Positions 22,916 to 35,811 of a DNA stretch of 64,000 nt are shown here, in pieces (positions within the stretch are counted from its first letter, which is position 1; each line of letters begins with the position of its first letter). The stretch lies in assembly GCA_028274465.1 (NCBI GenBank), contig CM051457.1, positions 29,733,313 to 29,797,312 on the forward strand. The letters run 5' to 3'. The position numbers were made by a program, and so were the translations under genes. The notes under the pieces were generated by a model, which was given only the letters and a program-made list of their open reading frames with translations, made no database searches and was not told the DNA's origin. The DNA comes from Plantago ovata. Lineage: Eukaryota; Streptophyta; Magnoliopsida; Lamiales; Plantaginaceae.

Positions 22916-25278
22916 GATATCCGTGATCCATCCAGATTACTCATCACTTAACATATAACCCTAGTTCTCAAATCTAAGACATCATCTTCTAGTTTCACAG
23001 AGAAGATGAAAACGATGATATTACGAGATGCACGTCTTTTGTTTTGTTTTTATCTGATATCAATCCGTAAATAGTAAATTTCGGTGTCGGTCTACTAAAT
23101 TTGGCAAAATTGAATGACAAATTGGAGGAATAATGATTTCCACACTGACAATCAATGATGTTATTACTGTATATTAATTTAATTATTAATGCTCCTATAT
23201 TTTCCAAACATTATTATTTTAGAAGTTATAAGAGTGTCCAAATGATAATAATAAGGGTGCGAGAGTAGCATTGATTGTGATTTCGAACAAACAAACAATA
23301 TTATTATTAGTGCTCCGAGATAGTCAGGTGTTTTAAATATTCGAACCTACGCACTAATCATCCAGAACGCCCATTATTTTGGTATCTACCCCTACTACCT
23401 AGTTCTATGACAGAATTTATTATTATTCAGTCGTCTATTTTAAAAATAGAAGTCGCAAGATCATATACTTCCGGTACCTTGACTGACTTGGCTTTGCTCA
23501 TTCAAATTGTTTTGAGTCATCTGATGTTGAGACTTGAGAAGGAAGCTTCTAAAGATGGGCAGAGCCAGATTGGTAGACCCACGTTTACCTTTCTTGCATT
23601 ACCCATTGCTACCAAGAACTTCCAGGCAGACTGACTATATTGGGTGCGGGTTCTTCTAGAATAGTAGAAACGCAACTGATGTGATTCACCTGATGGGGGA
23701 AGCACTCTGTTGTTGAATGGGTAAGCTAAACATCAGGGATTCAACTGATCAACTTTGCAACTCACACCACCACCACCAACAACAATGCGCCTGTGAACTA
23801 CTACAAGACTTCGTAATCCGCATCAAACCATGTTTACGCAGATGTGCTTGACCATTTCCACTTATGCTCATTAGTAAAGGGTGGAACCTGCACTACAACC
23901 TCCTAATCAGATCGCTCTGCTCTGATGACAATTTGCTGGCTGCTTCAAAATGACATGTGGGAAGACCGACATTGCAACCACCAGGAGTAGAGCAGCATAA
24001 TCTTTCAACTCTGTGCCAGAGTGTTTGCAGGGTAGAAAAAAGGTATTATTGGGCTAATTGTAGTCCATCAAACAAGATTCCAGAATATGTAAGTTCCATA
24101 CTTGTGCATGTAGGGAGTGGCTATAGCCTATATGGGGGAGCAGAGGCAGACCTGTGTCCTTGAAAAGCTTTTCAACTGTTCAAGCAAGCTGCTTAGAGCA
24201 GCACATGCAGATCTTGATTCGGAAAATATGCAGAAATTTAAATGTAAGAGTACATCTGAGGACAACCAACAAACCTGTAATCTAGAGTTATGGAAGTATG
24301 CATACAACAACCAGACCTTCAACTTTTCACTTCCGAATTGTGTTGGTCACTGAAAATAACTTGTTCGGTAAAGCAGTGGAATTCTGAAGAATACCATCAC
24401 AAGTGAAGTAAACCAAATCAAATTACAATCCAACAGCAGAACTATAACAATTCTCAATCATTTCTTTTTTTCTTTCTTTGAAATACATCCAACAATTTGG
24501 AGAGGACACCCCCCCCCCCACCCAAAAAAAAAAAAAAAAAAAAAAAGGAACATAACTTTTGATTAAACTATTGATTCAGGGAACAGAACTACTGTAACTG
24601 TGCATGAATGTGAAATGGATCGTTGTTAAATAAACAGAACAAACCAGTTTTGCTATGCTATACAAATGTGATTTACTATCGCAACTAAACACAACAACCT
24701 GACTAGTTAGTATTCAACATGACATTTCAAGGTAATGGTAGCATATTGCTGCTCAAATTGCACAATGAAAACGATAAGTAGATAACTAGCTATTATTCCC
24801 TTACACAACATTCAGCATCAAAGATCAGAACTAGTCAGTTCTCATATAGGTTCTTACCTATGATGCAGATTGAGGAATCTTTTACCTGACCTGATTGATC
24901 CAATCTTTGCTTTCGATGTGCCCCTAACCTTAATCGGGACTTGGGACACAGTACCATCATACAATATTCAATATATTAGAATATGCTAACATATGAATAA
25001 TGACACCATGAAACATGAAGTAAATTTGACTACAATAAAAGCCAATCCAATGAAGTCACTTGTAACAAGAACAAATATAAAAGGAAGTTTTTCATCCAAC
25101 AATCTCACATTTGCAATCCATAACCAGTTTGAATGAACTCGTGTATTCTATATCTTTTTGAATGAATATAAAAGTAAAACTTCTACACATGAGTACATAA
25201 ATTGTATACAAACTGCAAAACCAACAAACCTTCAACACCTAGTAATATACAATCCTATGAAGTAATCATACACCATTA
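22916..25278. other. gene-free stretch downstream of the BTB gene
   Basis: No supported gene. Two overlapping plus-strand frames at 23957-24353 show no domain I recognise and are not obviously spliced. A poly-C/poly-A tract lies at 24510-24546. The 300-400 bp nearest 25279 probably include the 3' untranslated region of the minus-strand BTB gene. Confidence 0.35.
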
Positions 25279-26670
25279 TCAGAACTTCACAGAGTTCCAA
25301 ACTTCTATACTCTGCTGGTCCTTACGTGTTACAAACATTTTGTTCCCTCCAAAACTCAAGTTACTTATCCGGCTTCCTGCCACGTCGTTCCCTCTTCCCA
25401 TTACGTTCTTCCTAAACACCGTTTCATTCAATCCACCTCCAACCTTTGGCTTCGAACCAACAAGCACCTCAGACCATAGCTCAAGACACCCCTCCTTACT
25501 ACATATGACTTTATTTCCATGCGCTTCAACTTTACATCCAAGTCCTTCTTTCTTCCCATTAACCACCTTTCTATCGTCACCGAGACAAACCCAAGGTAAA
25601 CCACCATCCATACTTCTCAAGTCAGCAAAAAACACTTCACCAGTACTTACCCCAACTTTAAACATAGCATCGAGCGTATCAGAAACCGTCACATCCGAGA
25701 AGCAATCAACTTTTTCCTTAACCTCACATACCACATTCCCAGACCTTATATCCCAAAACCTAATATTCCCAGACACTCCAAACGGTCCACTATGCGAACC
25801 CGAGGCCATCAACAAATTATGACTAGACACCCACTGCAACTTGGTGGCCGGAATCGCAGAATCCAACTCAGCACCAAAAATTTCATAATGACCAATTTTA
25901 CTGACAGGCCTTAAACTATCATTCAAATCATACACCATAATGCAATTCGAATTTCGCCTACTCGACTCAAAGCTAGTGAACAAGTGCTCAGTTGAAGCCC
26001 CTATAGCCTGCACTGTGGAACCAGACCTAGTAACATTCTCCCAATTCAAACTCTGCTTCACAATATCACTATCCACATCAATGATCTGCAAACCTGAAAA
26101 ATCAGTAGCCCCAGCAGCCACAACTGCAGGGGACAAGGCTAGCAACGAATCAATTGCAGTGAACTGGGTCAAAATGGTTGATTTCCTCTGCAAGGACCAA
26201 TCAAAGGATGAGATCTTGCTCCCATGAGCAACATGGAGTGATCCATTCTCGGTTGTGGAGAGGGCAGAAGGCGAGTCTCGCCCACTTAATGGCAAAACAG
26301 AGGATTTTTCGAGGTTGAAAGCATCAAATTGGGTAGGGTTTGATTGGGAATTTACTAGGAGGGTTTCAATACCATAGAATTTGGACTCAAAGATGAGGTC
26401 TTGGATGTGAAAGGCTTTGGCTTTGGAGGGAAGGTATCCGGTTCGGAGGAGGGAGAGCAAGATTGAGAAGATCTCAGGGTCTCTGTCAATGAAAGGGATA
26501 GAGAACTCGGAATCAGAAATCTTGGAGAAGAGGGATTTGGAACCGGCGGCAGAAAGGGTCTGTTTGGTTGTTTGGAAAATCTGGCCTCCCACATCTATTG
26601 TAACAATGTTTGAATTTGAATCATGGTGATGAAACCCAGTAGAGTTTCTTGATCCTGCAAAAGGAGGCAT
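25279..26670 (-). CDS. BTB/POZ domain protein with C-terminal WD-like repeats (At2g24240/At4g30940 type)
   Basis: A single 463-codon frame without introns. Residues about 21-110 form a T1/KCTD-type BTB domain: NIVTIDVGGQIFQTTKQTL, then RDPEIFSILLSLLRTGYLP and FESKFYGIETLL. The remaining 330 residues read as a WD-like beta-propeller with blades ending NIRFWDIRSGN, GCLELWSE and QSIEVWNS. Plant proteins of this plan (BTB/POZ domain-containing At2g24240 and At4g30940) are about this long. BTB domains commonly bind Cullin3, so a substrate-adaptor role is possible but not shown here. The ATG at 26668-26670 gives a short low-complexity N-terminus (MPPFAGSRNST) typical of these proteins. No damage is visible. 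Confidence 0.9.
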   Translation of the reverse strand: MPPFAGSRNSTGFHHHDSNSNIVTIDVGGQIFQTTKQTLSAAGSKSLFSKISDSEFSIPFIDRDPEIFSILLSLLRTGYLPSKAKAFHIQDLIFESKFYGIETLLVNSQSNPTQFDAFNLEKSSVLPLSGRDSPSALSTTENGSLHVAHGSKISSFDWSLQRKSTILTQFTAIDSLLALSPAVVAAGATDFSGLQIIDVDSDIVKQSLNWENVTRSGSTVQAIGASTEHLFTSFESSRRNSNCIMVYDLNDSLRPVSKIGHYEIFGAELDSAIPATKLQWVSSHNLLMASGSHSGPFGVSGNIRFWDIRSGNVVCEVKEKVDCFSDVTVSDTLDAMFKVGVSTGEVFFADLRSMDGGLPWVCLGDDRKVVNGKKEGLGCKVEAHGNKVICSKEGCLELWSEVLVGSKPKVGGGLNETVFRKNVMGRGNDVAGSRISNLSFGGNKMFVTRKDQQSIEVWNSVKF

Positions 26671-27493
26671 CTTTTTGTTTCAAGAATTCAAGAACAAGAA
26701 CCCTAATTGAGCTAAAAGTGAGCAAAAGGATCAAAATTGAGAAAGCAGGAACTGAAATTGGCTGTTTCTAAAGGGGTGGTGTTAATTGAAAATTTTGGGG
26801 GTTAGGTTTAAGTAGGGGGAGGGGTTGAGAAGGAACAGGGGGCATTAATTGGGAATATTTTTCATTTCTAGAAGGTCAATGAAAGAAGGCTGGGAAAAGG
26901 GATTTGTTTTTTATGTTTAGGACATGTTGTTCATATTTTGATGTTGTTATTCTATAGTTCTAGAAGTCTATTTTAATGTGGACCGGAAGATTCTTGTTTA
27001 TTGTACAAACAAAGCAAGGAAGCAACGTATTTGCTGGCTGGCTTGTGTGCATAAAGTTACATGACCAAGGATATTATTTTGTGGTGTAATTTGGACGTGA
27101 TGAGACTGATTTTTTAATCCGTTGTTAGTATAGAATTTAATGGTGATGGTCAATGATATTAAGAAGGCGGCTGGAAATATTTGAGGTTTTGACAGTTTAT
27201 GGACAATGATTGTCTGGAGAGAGCAACAAATCAACTGAATTTGACTATTATTCGATACAAAGGAGTTTAAATCATACTAGAATTTGGGTGAATGCATTGT
27301 TTTTCCTTCCGTATCCCTCCATTCCATTTCATCTATATCATAAAACATTATTGTTTAAAATAAAAATGTTGTTTAAGGAAAAATAATAAAACAAAAAGAA
27401 AACAATCCAAAATTAAATTATTGTGATATGTTATTGTTTTTAATCAAATTAAACAATATTATAAATTTCAACTTGGTTGTAGTTGATGTATTG
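26671..27493. other. upstream region of the BTB gene
   Basis: It contains the leader and promoter of the minus-strand BTB gene, with purine-rich runs near 26800-26830. Beyond about 27000 it is plain AT-rich DNA. No other gene is supported. Confidence 0.4.
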
Positions 27494-27941
27494 AAGTTGA
27501 TCAGTTGCGGACGCAGAAAATTTTCTTTGAGGGGCACAATTTATAAGAGGAGTGTTGATAAAATATTATAGTTTAATTTATTTTAAAACAATATATTTTA
27601 TCATTTTATCCAAGTCAAGGTATTTCATAAAACAAAAGTTATCTTGAAATATAAAGAAACTTCATTAATTGTAGACGTAATTGTGAATTTTGTAAAAAAG
27701 ATTATCTGAATATTAATGGGTTTTCCATATATTTATTTAGCTAAAATCATACACAATGGATACTTTCTAGCGTTAAATATGTTTATTATTTGGAACAAAT
27801 GATCATGTCTAAATAAGTCATAGTATTATTAATTAATATTTGAACAATGAAAATACAATGATTGAGTTTTTATTGAAAAGGAAAATTTATAAGCTAAATT
27901 GCATAAATTGAAATAAGGGGAAGGAAATCTTTTGTTGAAAT

Positions 27942-29496
27942 TGTTAGGAAACTTGTAATTTTGATGAGCAATTAACCATGCTAAATTAAGGAAAATCCAG
28001 TAACTAGTACTCTTAGAGTCCATAGGAATTTAGAATTTTAAGTACATTATAAAAGAGGAACGCTTGCTGAAATATTTAGTGTAGGTACTAGGTAGATACT
28101 TTTATTTGTTGATGATGTACTTTGTTTTTACAAACGAATTATTGAAGACCTAGAACCGCTTAGAAAGTTGAAGATTCGAAGACCGAAGACTTAAAAGAAT
28201 TCTGAGAAAGGTATCTACAAAGGCATATGTTGCTCCAAAAAGTGAGAATCTCAGCAACGGTTTGCATAAGTGAAAATCTATATGCTTGCTGAAATTGAGA
28301 CTGACCACTTGCTGACAACATATGTGACCTCCTTGCTGAAGAGTACTTGCATTTTGGCTCCAATGATCATATTTGAATTTGATTCAAAAGAACATTAAAT
28401 GCAAAGTAGGCACGCGAAGAACATGAAGACAAGAAGACAAATGAAGAACGTTGTTGAAAGTACAAAAGCAATATAGTGACATCTTAAGGTACAAAGCCTT
28501 GAAATTTGAAATTCAAACGGCTCCCTTGAGACACTATAAATAGAGGTCATCAGGCAAGAGTAGAAGGTGTGTCAACAACGTGATCAAACTCTCACTTGTG
28601 TTTTAAACACTCAAATCCTTCTCTACTATTTACTGCCTATAGATCCGTTCCAAAACTTAAGCTTGAAACAAAAGTTACTTATGAAGAAGTAGAACATCAC
28701 GGCTTAGAAGATTAGTTAAGTGTTCTTCTTTGGAACAAGAACAAGTCTTGACACCAGAAACAACAAACTTGCTTACTGCAAAGTATTACAAGTTGGTGTT
28801 TCTTTAATTAGATAACTTGTTATAGCTGAAAAGTTATACTCAAGTCATCTCATCCTAAACCTCTCTAACCGATAAACACCCTTTACAGACGTGAATTTCA
28901 GGGGGAATTAATCAAGCATGGTGTTGCTAATTATAATCCCAAATTTGGTGGAGAACAAGGTTATTGTTCTCTAGTTTAGGTTGGAAACAAGGCAAGTGTG
29001 CTTTGATTTCTGAGAATCATTAATGATAGGATTTGTAAGGAACCTCATATCTTATCATAGTGGATTGAGTCCTAGAAAGGACAAAGTGGATTAGTTGAGA
29101 GGTTACGCCACTCTCAGATACCACTATAAAAGTGTATGTGTGATTTACTTTACTGCACTTAGTTTTCAGCAAGTTACTTTTATCATACTTTGTCACTCTG
29201 CTCACTTGTGAAACTAGTTCTCTGATAAAAGCACTTATTGTACAAGACTTCTGCACTTTGTTTTTAAGTATCAGCAAACTCATTACTGAAAAGTAATAAG
29301 CACTTGCTGAGAAAGTTAAGTACCAGCAAACTCATTACTGAAAAGTAATAAGCACTAGCTGAGAAAGTTAGGTACCAGCAAACTCATTACTGAAAAGTAA
29401 TAAGCACTTGCTGAGAAAGTTTTAAACGACTAAAAGTTTGAAAATACTATTCACACCCCTCCCCCAGTCTTTTCTTGTTGTTTAAAGGGACCAACA
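27942..29496 (+). mobile_element. solo LTR nested in the hAT element
   Basis: The segment begins TGTTAGGAAAC and ends GGGACCAACA. It has the canonical TG...CA ends with a TGTTRG/CCAACA inverted repeat, and is flanked by 5-bp direct repeats GAAAT (27937-27941 and 29497-29501). At 1555 bp it fits a long LTR. It has a TATAAATA at 28535-28542 in the sense orientation and a C-rich ATTCACACCCCTCCCCC stretch near its end, as many plant copia LTRs do. No polymerase genes are adjacent, hence a solo LTR. Confidence 0.68.
29272..29427 (+). repeat. three 52-bp tandem repeats in the LTR
   Basis: The unit CAGCAAACTCATTACTGAAA...GCTGAGAAAGTTAAGTAC is repeated three times with a period of 52 bp and few differences. 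It lies within the 3' third of the solo LTR. Confidence 0.85.
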
Positions 29497-30061
29497 GAAA
29501 TAAGGACAAGGATATTATGAGAATTTGAGAAAAATAAATAATAAAATAGGGAGGAGGAAAGAAAGATGGTATAGGAGAATTTGACCTAAATAAATAATAG
29601 TGAGTAAAGGAAGAAAGAAAAGAACAAAAGAAGTACAATTGAGCAAAATAATAAATAAGTAGTAAAAAGATAAGGAAAGGAAAAAAAACAAAAAAAAGGA
29701 AAAGAAAAATAATTGAATAAAATAATTAGTGAAAAGACAAGGAAAGGAAGAAAAGAAGGTAAAAATGATGACACATTGAAATAATCGAACCCTGGACCTA
29801 ACAGGTAGAATACCAACAAAACAACCATTACACCACTTACTTTCATGTGAACCTTACAACATACAAAAAAAATATAATATTATTTCGACATTGTTCTCTG
29901 AAGAAGGGTATAATAGTAATTTCAGGTCAAAAATCGAGGGGGGCACTTGACCCCCCTTGCCCCCATGTGGATACGCCCCTGAAGTTGATGGTAGGGGATG
30001 TCTAATTTTTCACTTTGACTTTTCATATATGACTCTTCATAACAATTGCGTCAGTTCACAT

Positions 30062-31518
<1,457 letters not shown>

Positions 31519-31526
31519 GTTCACAT

Positions 31527-32151
31527 AACGACGTCATTCTCACTATTTTCCGTATGCATACAGAATCTCATCTTCACTTTCTACGTAAACATATCTATTC
31601 ATGCGGCATTCTCACATCTTTTTGGTTGTTTCCGTTTATTCTTCCAGGTATTTTCACTTGCGTTTCTTTTTGCAATCTTTATTCCATGTAACTCCCATCT
31701 TTATATTCGCATGTTTGTTTACCTACCTGCGTTGCCTTCTTATTGATTTAAAATAATTTTTCTTAATCCAGAAAATAACAAATTTTTAGTTTTTTTGTTT
31801 ATAGTCGCTCAGTAAGAAGTTGGTGGTAGGTGATTGATTACAGGGTTTGGGTTCTGGGTTTGGTTCATGTTTATACACCAATTCACTTCTTCAATAGCAC
31901 GGTTCATGTTTTGTTGTTCCCGATGTATCTTTCATTTTCCTTTCATCCATCATGTCAATTAATCAGTTAATGTATCAAGGTGTCCACTCTGCTATAGCCG
32001 TCTGTTTATACATAATACCAATTATCTTCTTCGTACTTCGCCCCAAACATTGACCCTTAATAATAGGGACACATATGTAATAAGGAAATTTAACAGTGGA
32101 TCTAGATGTAAGAATCACTTAACTCAACTATATGTTCATATCCATGGCGGC
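31527..32151. other. gene-free stretch
   Basis: AT-rich DNA between the hAT element and the aminopeptidase 3' fragment. No supported frame or repeat was seen. Confidence 0.4.
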
Positions 32152-34158
32152 TTGTCCCAAGTTGCGGATTGTAACTTCTATAATCCCTCCAGTTAATTAA
32201 TATGAAGTATAACTACGTTTTCTATATAAAAAAATAAATAAATATTCATTACATAATTTGGATTATTTCAGATCGGATAATGAATTAGGGTGAATTAGGG
32301 TTAAATTTAATTCAGATCGAATGAATGCAGATCAAAATTAATTCGAATCACTTTGAGAATCAAATGTTTTAAGGTCAACTAATTCATATGATTTCAGATT
32401 GGAATTTGAATTACTATTCCAACTGCTTACATGACTACCTCCGTTTTGAATTTCGACTCAAATTTCACATTTTAACTTCATTTTGCCATGTCTAGTCTTA
32501 CTCTTACCCATCAGACATGGTTGGAAATGGTTTAATTAGCACTAACAATGTAATAATTATGTAAAAGGGAAACAGATGTAACCAAAAAAATCCACATTTA
32601 ACATTGTTTATCGAACTAACTTAAAAACCATATAGTCATAGTTGTCTCAAGGCAAGGGACAGCCTGATATAGTTAAACTCCAAACTACAGTGTAATGCTT
32701 TTTATTCTATGAAGAACTAATCAAATCAAGTAAAGAACCAACCAAGACACATTACTCAAGCTGCCAAACTCTTGGAAGCAATCTCGAAAACATTCTCAGA
32801 CAGACCATTTGCAGCCAGGATCATCTCTAGCTGAGCCTGCAAAACACGTAAACACAGTCGCATTCAGTGATATGAACAAATACACGACCAAGCACTAAAC
32901 ACAAATCCATGGAAAGGTCCGTTTACTATACAGAATGTAGTAGTAGTAGTAGTAGTAGTAACATTTACCTTAGCCAAGCTTTGCCTGGTTTCATCATAAC
33001 GCCTCCACCTAGAGAAGGATGATACCATTCTTGAAGCCACCTACAGTCGCGCCATTACACAGTGTCAACAAACATTGCAAAAGGAAAAACCAAAAAAGGT
33101 TCAACAGAGAGTAACTTAGTCAACATAACGGACCTGAGGATTAATCTTGTCGAGCTGAACAACAACTTCTCCCAAAAATTTGTAACCTGACCCGTCTTTA
33201 GCATGGAAGTTGATTGGAGATGCACAACCTCCAACCAGTATGAAGGCCCAAAAATGTCTGACAATAAACTACTAGCTGGTTACAATAAACTACTACTAAC
33301 TAGTTGCTTAACTTGGTCTAACTAAAATCAAACGTTCTATCTAAGTTGGACCCTAAAATACTATTTAACGTGTAATATTACAAAGTTGTATGTCCATTCG
33401 TTTCCTAATTCACCTTCTATAATTATTTGTTCGCTTTTCAATTCCTGAGATTTTTATCATATATAGAAGTGGAAAATAATACAAGGAGCAAGAACGATAC
33501 AGCATTTGAGTCATTATTTTACATACAAAAAAACATCATCTATTTCTTGATGTCTGTTGGTTATTATTTGCTTGCCAGAGCATAACTAGCATTATATATT
33601 TTGTACCTAAGTTGTGTAGCTTATCTTTTGTGTCATCAGTGTAATTAATTTCTAGCAGAAAGTAACTGTACTGATATAATACCAGTACTGGACATTAGAA
33701 CGTACTTAAATTATTCATTACTAGACTCTTTGCACGTATATGTTGTATGGCATTCAAACACATTTATGTAACCAAAACCAAATATACAAACTAAATTTTG
33801 CAACTGACAGAAAGTTCTGGCCTAGCAAACTGAAAACTTATGCAATCCCATAACATAGAAGATAATTAAGGCTGACCTTTGTCACTCTGAGAACTGTAGT
33901 GTGAACCGGACCATCTGTGGAAACACTCTCCAACTTCACATCATGGTACAAAGATGAAAGAGGCGTGTCCTTGCCATCGGCGCCAAGTAGACCAATGGCT
34001 ACAGGAATAAACATGGGCTCTTTAACAGACTGTCCTGGGTCGGGGGTACCTCTTGGCTGTACAAAAATCATACTAGCATCATAAACAAATTACATTAATC
34101 ATGTATGGGAAAATGTTACAAGACAATAGCTAACCTGAATTTCAGAGAATAACTCTTA
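32152..34158 (-). pseudogene. rearranged partial copy of the M1 aminopeptidase 3' half
   Basis: Positions 32152-33240 match 35812-36921 of the main gene's 3' end (last exon ending [12 protein letters not shown], penultimate exon [19 protein letters not shown], and part of the VYSLIGGFC exon). Positions 33241-34158 match about 38742-39657 (the exon carrying KEPMFIPVA). The intervening 1.8 kb of the main gene is missing, so five exons and parts of two others are absent. In the 33886-34073 exon one base is lost in the run giving PPTPGQ (CCTGGGTCGG instead of CCTGGGGTCGG), shifting the frame. With no promoter or 5' exons this is a non-functional fragment. Nucleotide identity is high in exons and introns, so the duplication is recent. 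Confidence 0.88.
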
Positions 34159-34658
34159 AAATCCATGACATTACTGCTGGACCTGTAAGATACACCTACC
34201 TACAGCAATACAAAAATGACAAAACAAAACCAAACCAAACCTGTACATAAAACTAAACAATAGAAACTCCGAAATATGCAAGTAAAGTCGTAAAGATGCA
34301 GCCATTTAAAAAAGTCATAGAACTACAAATCCAAAAGCAAAAAGTCAGAGCCAAAAACAAAATTCTATTCTAGAATAAATTCTAAAACAGTTTCAGACTT
34401 TCAGAGTTTCTTCAACTGCAACATTCTAATCAAGTACTAGTCATTATCAAGCAAAAGACATTGAAATTTATTTAGTAGTACTTGAAGAATCTAAGTAAGA
34501 AGTGCTCGACAATTACTATAAGGGTTAGAATTTTACCATTGTTTAATATCATCGCATATCCGATCACACCTAGTATACTCGTTTAATAATAAGTCCTAAT
34601 AACCCCATATGACTTGATATCTATTCCTATTACAACTCATGAAATTCTTCTACTTCTG

Positions 34659-34667
34659 TATATATAT
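34659..34667 (+). promoter_or_regulatory. candidate TATA box of the SAP-like gene
   Basis: TATATATAT lies about 115 bp upstream of the SAP-like ATG, on the same strand. It is a weak call because the region is AT-rich. Confidence 0.35.
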
Positions 34668-34779
34668 GTTCTTCTCCTAGTCTCATCTGTCTTGGAAGTT
34701 GTAAATTTGCAAAATTAATCTTACTAGCCTCAAATACAAGCGAGCAAGTTCGCAAAGCAGTAACAATTAAGGAACATCA

Positions 34780-35157
34780 ATGGACGCGTTTAAGAACACT
34801 TCCAAATTCGGGGACAACGGCCGCAAGAACCACCACCCTTCGACTGAAGTTCCTCATCGATGTCCACATCAATCCGGGCTTTTCGACAGCCCTGAAAACG
34901 GCCGACCCTGCTCCAAGTGCTACGAAGATGAACTGAAGAAGATTAATATCGTCGAATCGGAACAAGCGAGAATCAAGAAGGATGAACTAAAGGTTCCTGA
35001 TTGGCGGCATTGTGCATATTGCAACAAGGAACTTGGGCTGTTCACAAACGCAGGCTTCAGGTGTTCTTGTGGTAAATCCTTTTGTTGGTCGGATATCCAG
35101 TCTCATGGCTGCCGTATGATAAAATATACCAAAAAAGCAAAAGTTAAACTTGAGTAA
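34780..35157 (+). CDS. A20/AN1 zinc-finger (stress-associated protein-like), divergent
   Basis: An intronless 125-residue frame; plant SAP genes are usually intronless. The A20 region (28-50) reads CPHQSGLFDSPENG then PCSKCYED. The spacing C-x3-C-x11-C-x2-C is kept, but the second ligand is Ser32 instead of Cys. The AN1 region (78-116) keeps Cys78, Cys81, Cys95, Cys97, Cys102, His109 and Cys111. It lacks the first histidine of the CGMHRYSDKHSC-type motif and is two residues shorter there (CWSDIQSHGC). SAPs act in abiotic-stress signalling, often through ubiquitin binding by A20. The lost ligands suggest at least the A20 finger cannot fold normally. The protein is shorter than typical SAPs (about 150-170). 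It lies between the truncated and complete aminopeptidase copies. It may be a decaying or specialised paralogue. Confidence 0.7.
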   Translation: MDAFKNTSKFGDNGRKNHHPSTEVPHRCPHQSGLFDSPENGRPCSKCYEDELKKINIVESEQARIKKDELKVPDWRHCAYCNKELGLFTNAGFRCSCGKSFCWSDIQSHGCRMIKYTKKAKVKLE

Positions 35158-35811
35158 AAACAGATAAGCGGTGCTACGTGATAAATCTTGTTGATTGTTT
35201 GTTTTTTTTTTTTCTTAAGGCACTTGGTAATTTGTACAGGGGTCCCCATTTGTCGTAGAGGCTTTGTCGTACACGTCATATTTTTTGAATTTTAACTTCT
35301 AATTAATTTTAAACTATAATGATAAAAAAAATTGTTTCACTAAACTATATTATTAAAATTTAAATTCTATATAACCGAACCGGTCCAAAGTTAGGCAATC
35401 AAACTGGACAGCCATAAAAGTGGACTTATTATTATTATTATGTAAGAGAGAAAAAGAAAATGCATTGCACAACAAATTGGTTCCATAGAAAAAGCAAAAA
35501 CCGCTTATACGTAACAAACCATTAAGCGGTGACAAAATCGTAGTAAATAAAAATTGATGGTTTTGTCTTAAGTAATAAATGAAAAATGATTATGTTGCAG
35601 TAAGATAAAATCGTAATAAATGAAAAATGAAATTGTTCGGTCAACATCTAAATCAGTATTTGATAAAGGGCAAAATTATAATTTTCAAGTTTTAATCCGC
35701 AAACGTTAAATTCATGAATTTGTATGTAGTTACATCTATCTAACAGAGAAAGTAAACATAATACTTAATAATACTTGAAAGTAATAGGGACCAGATATAA
35801 TGATTCGCAGC

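Larger units (their letters stand above)
27502..29981. mobile_element. hAT-type element with 8-bp target duplication, containing a solo LTR
   Basis: A perfect 8-bp direct repeat AAGTTGAT (27494-27501 and 29982-29989) flanks a 2480-bp segment. Its ends are CAGTTGCGGACGC and GGATACGCCCCTG, whose inverse is CAGGGGCGTATCC; both resemble the CAGGGGCGGA-type ends of plant hAT elements. Subtracting the nested LTR and its target duplication leaves about 920 bp with no transposase, so it is non-autonomous. The interior is purine-rich on the plus strand (29520-29760). Confidence 0.75.

Noticed and set aside
23957..24353. Pair of overlapping plus-strand frames
   Set aside because: No recognisable domain, no convincing splice sites joining them, and no homology I could name.
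25202..25822. 206-codon plus-strand frame opposite the BTB gene
   Set aside because: It lies antisense to a well-supported coding exon, is Ser/Pro/Thr-rich as expected of the reverse of such a sequence, and has no recognisable domain.
26355..26629. Overlapping frames on both strands within the BTB 5' end
   Set aside because: Shadows of the 463-codon BTB frame.
29447..29846. Phe/Ser/Leu-rich minus-strand frames
   Set aside because: They arise from the purine-rich strand of the hAT element; low complexity and no domain.
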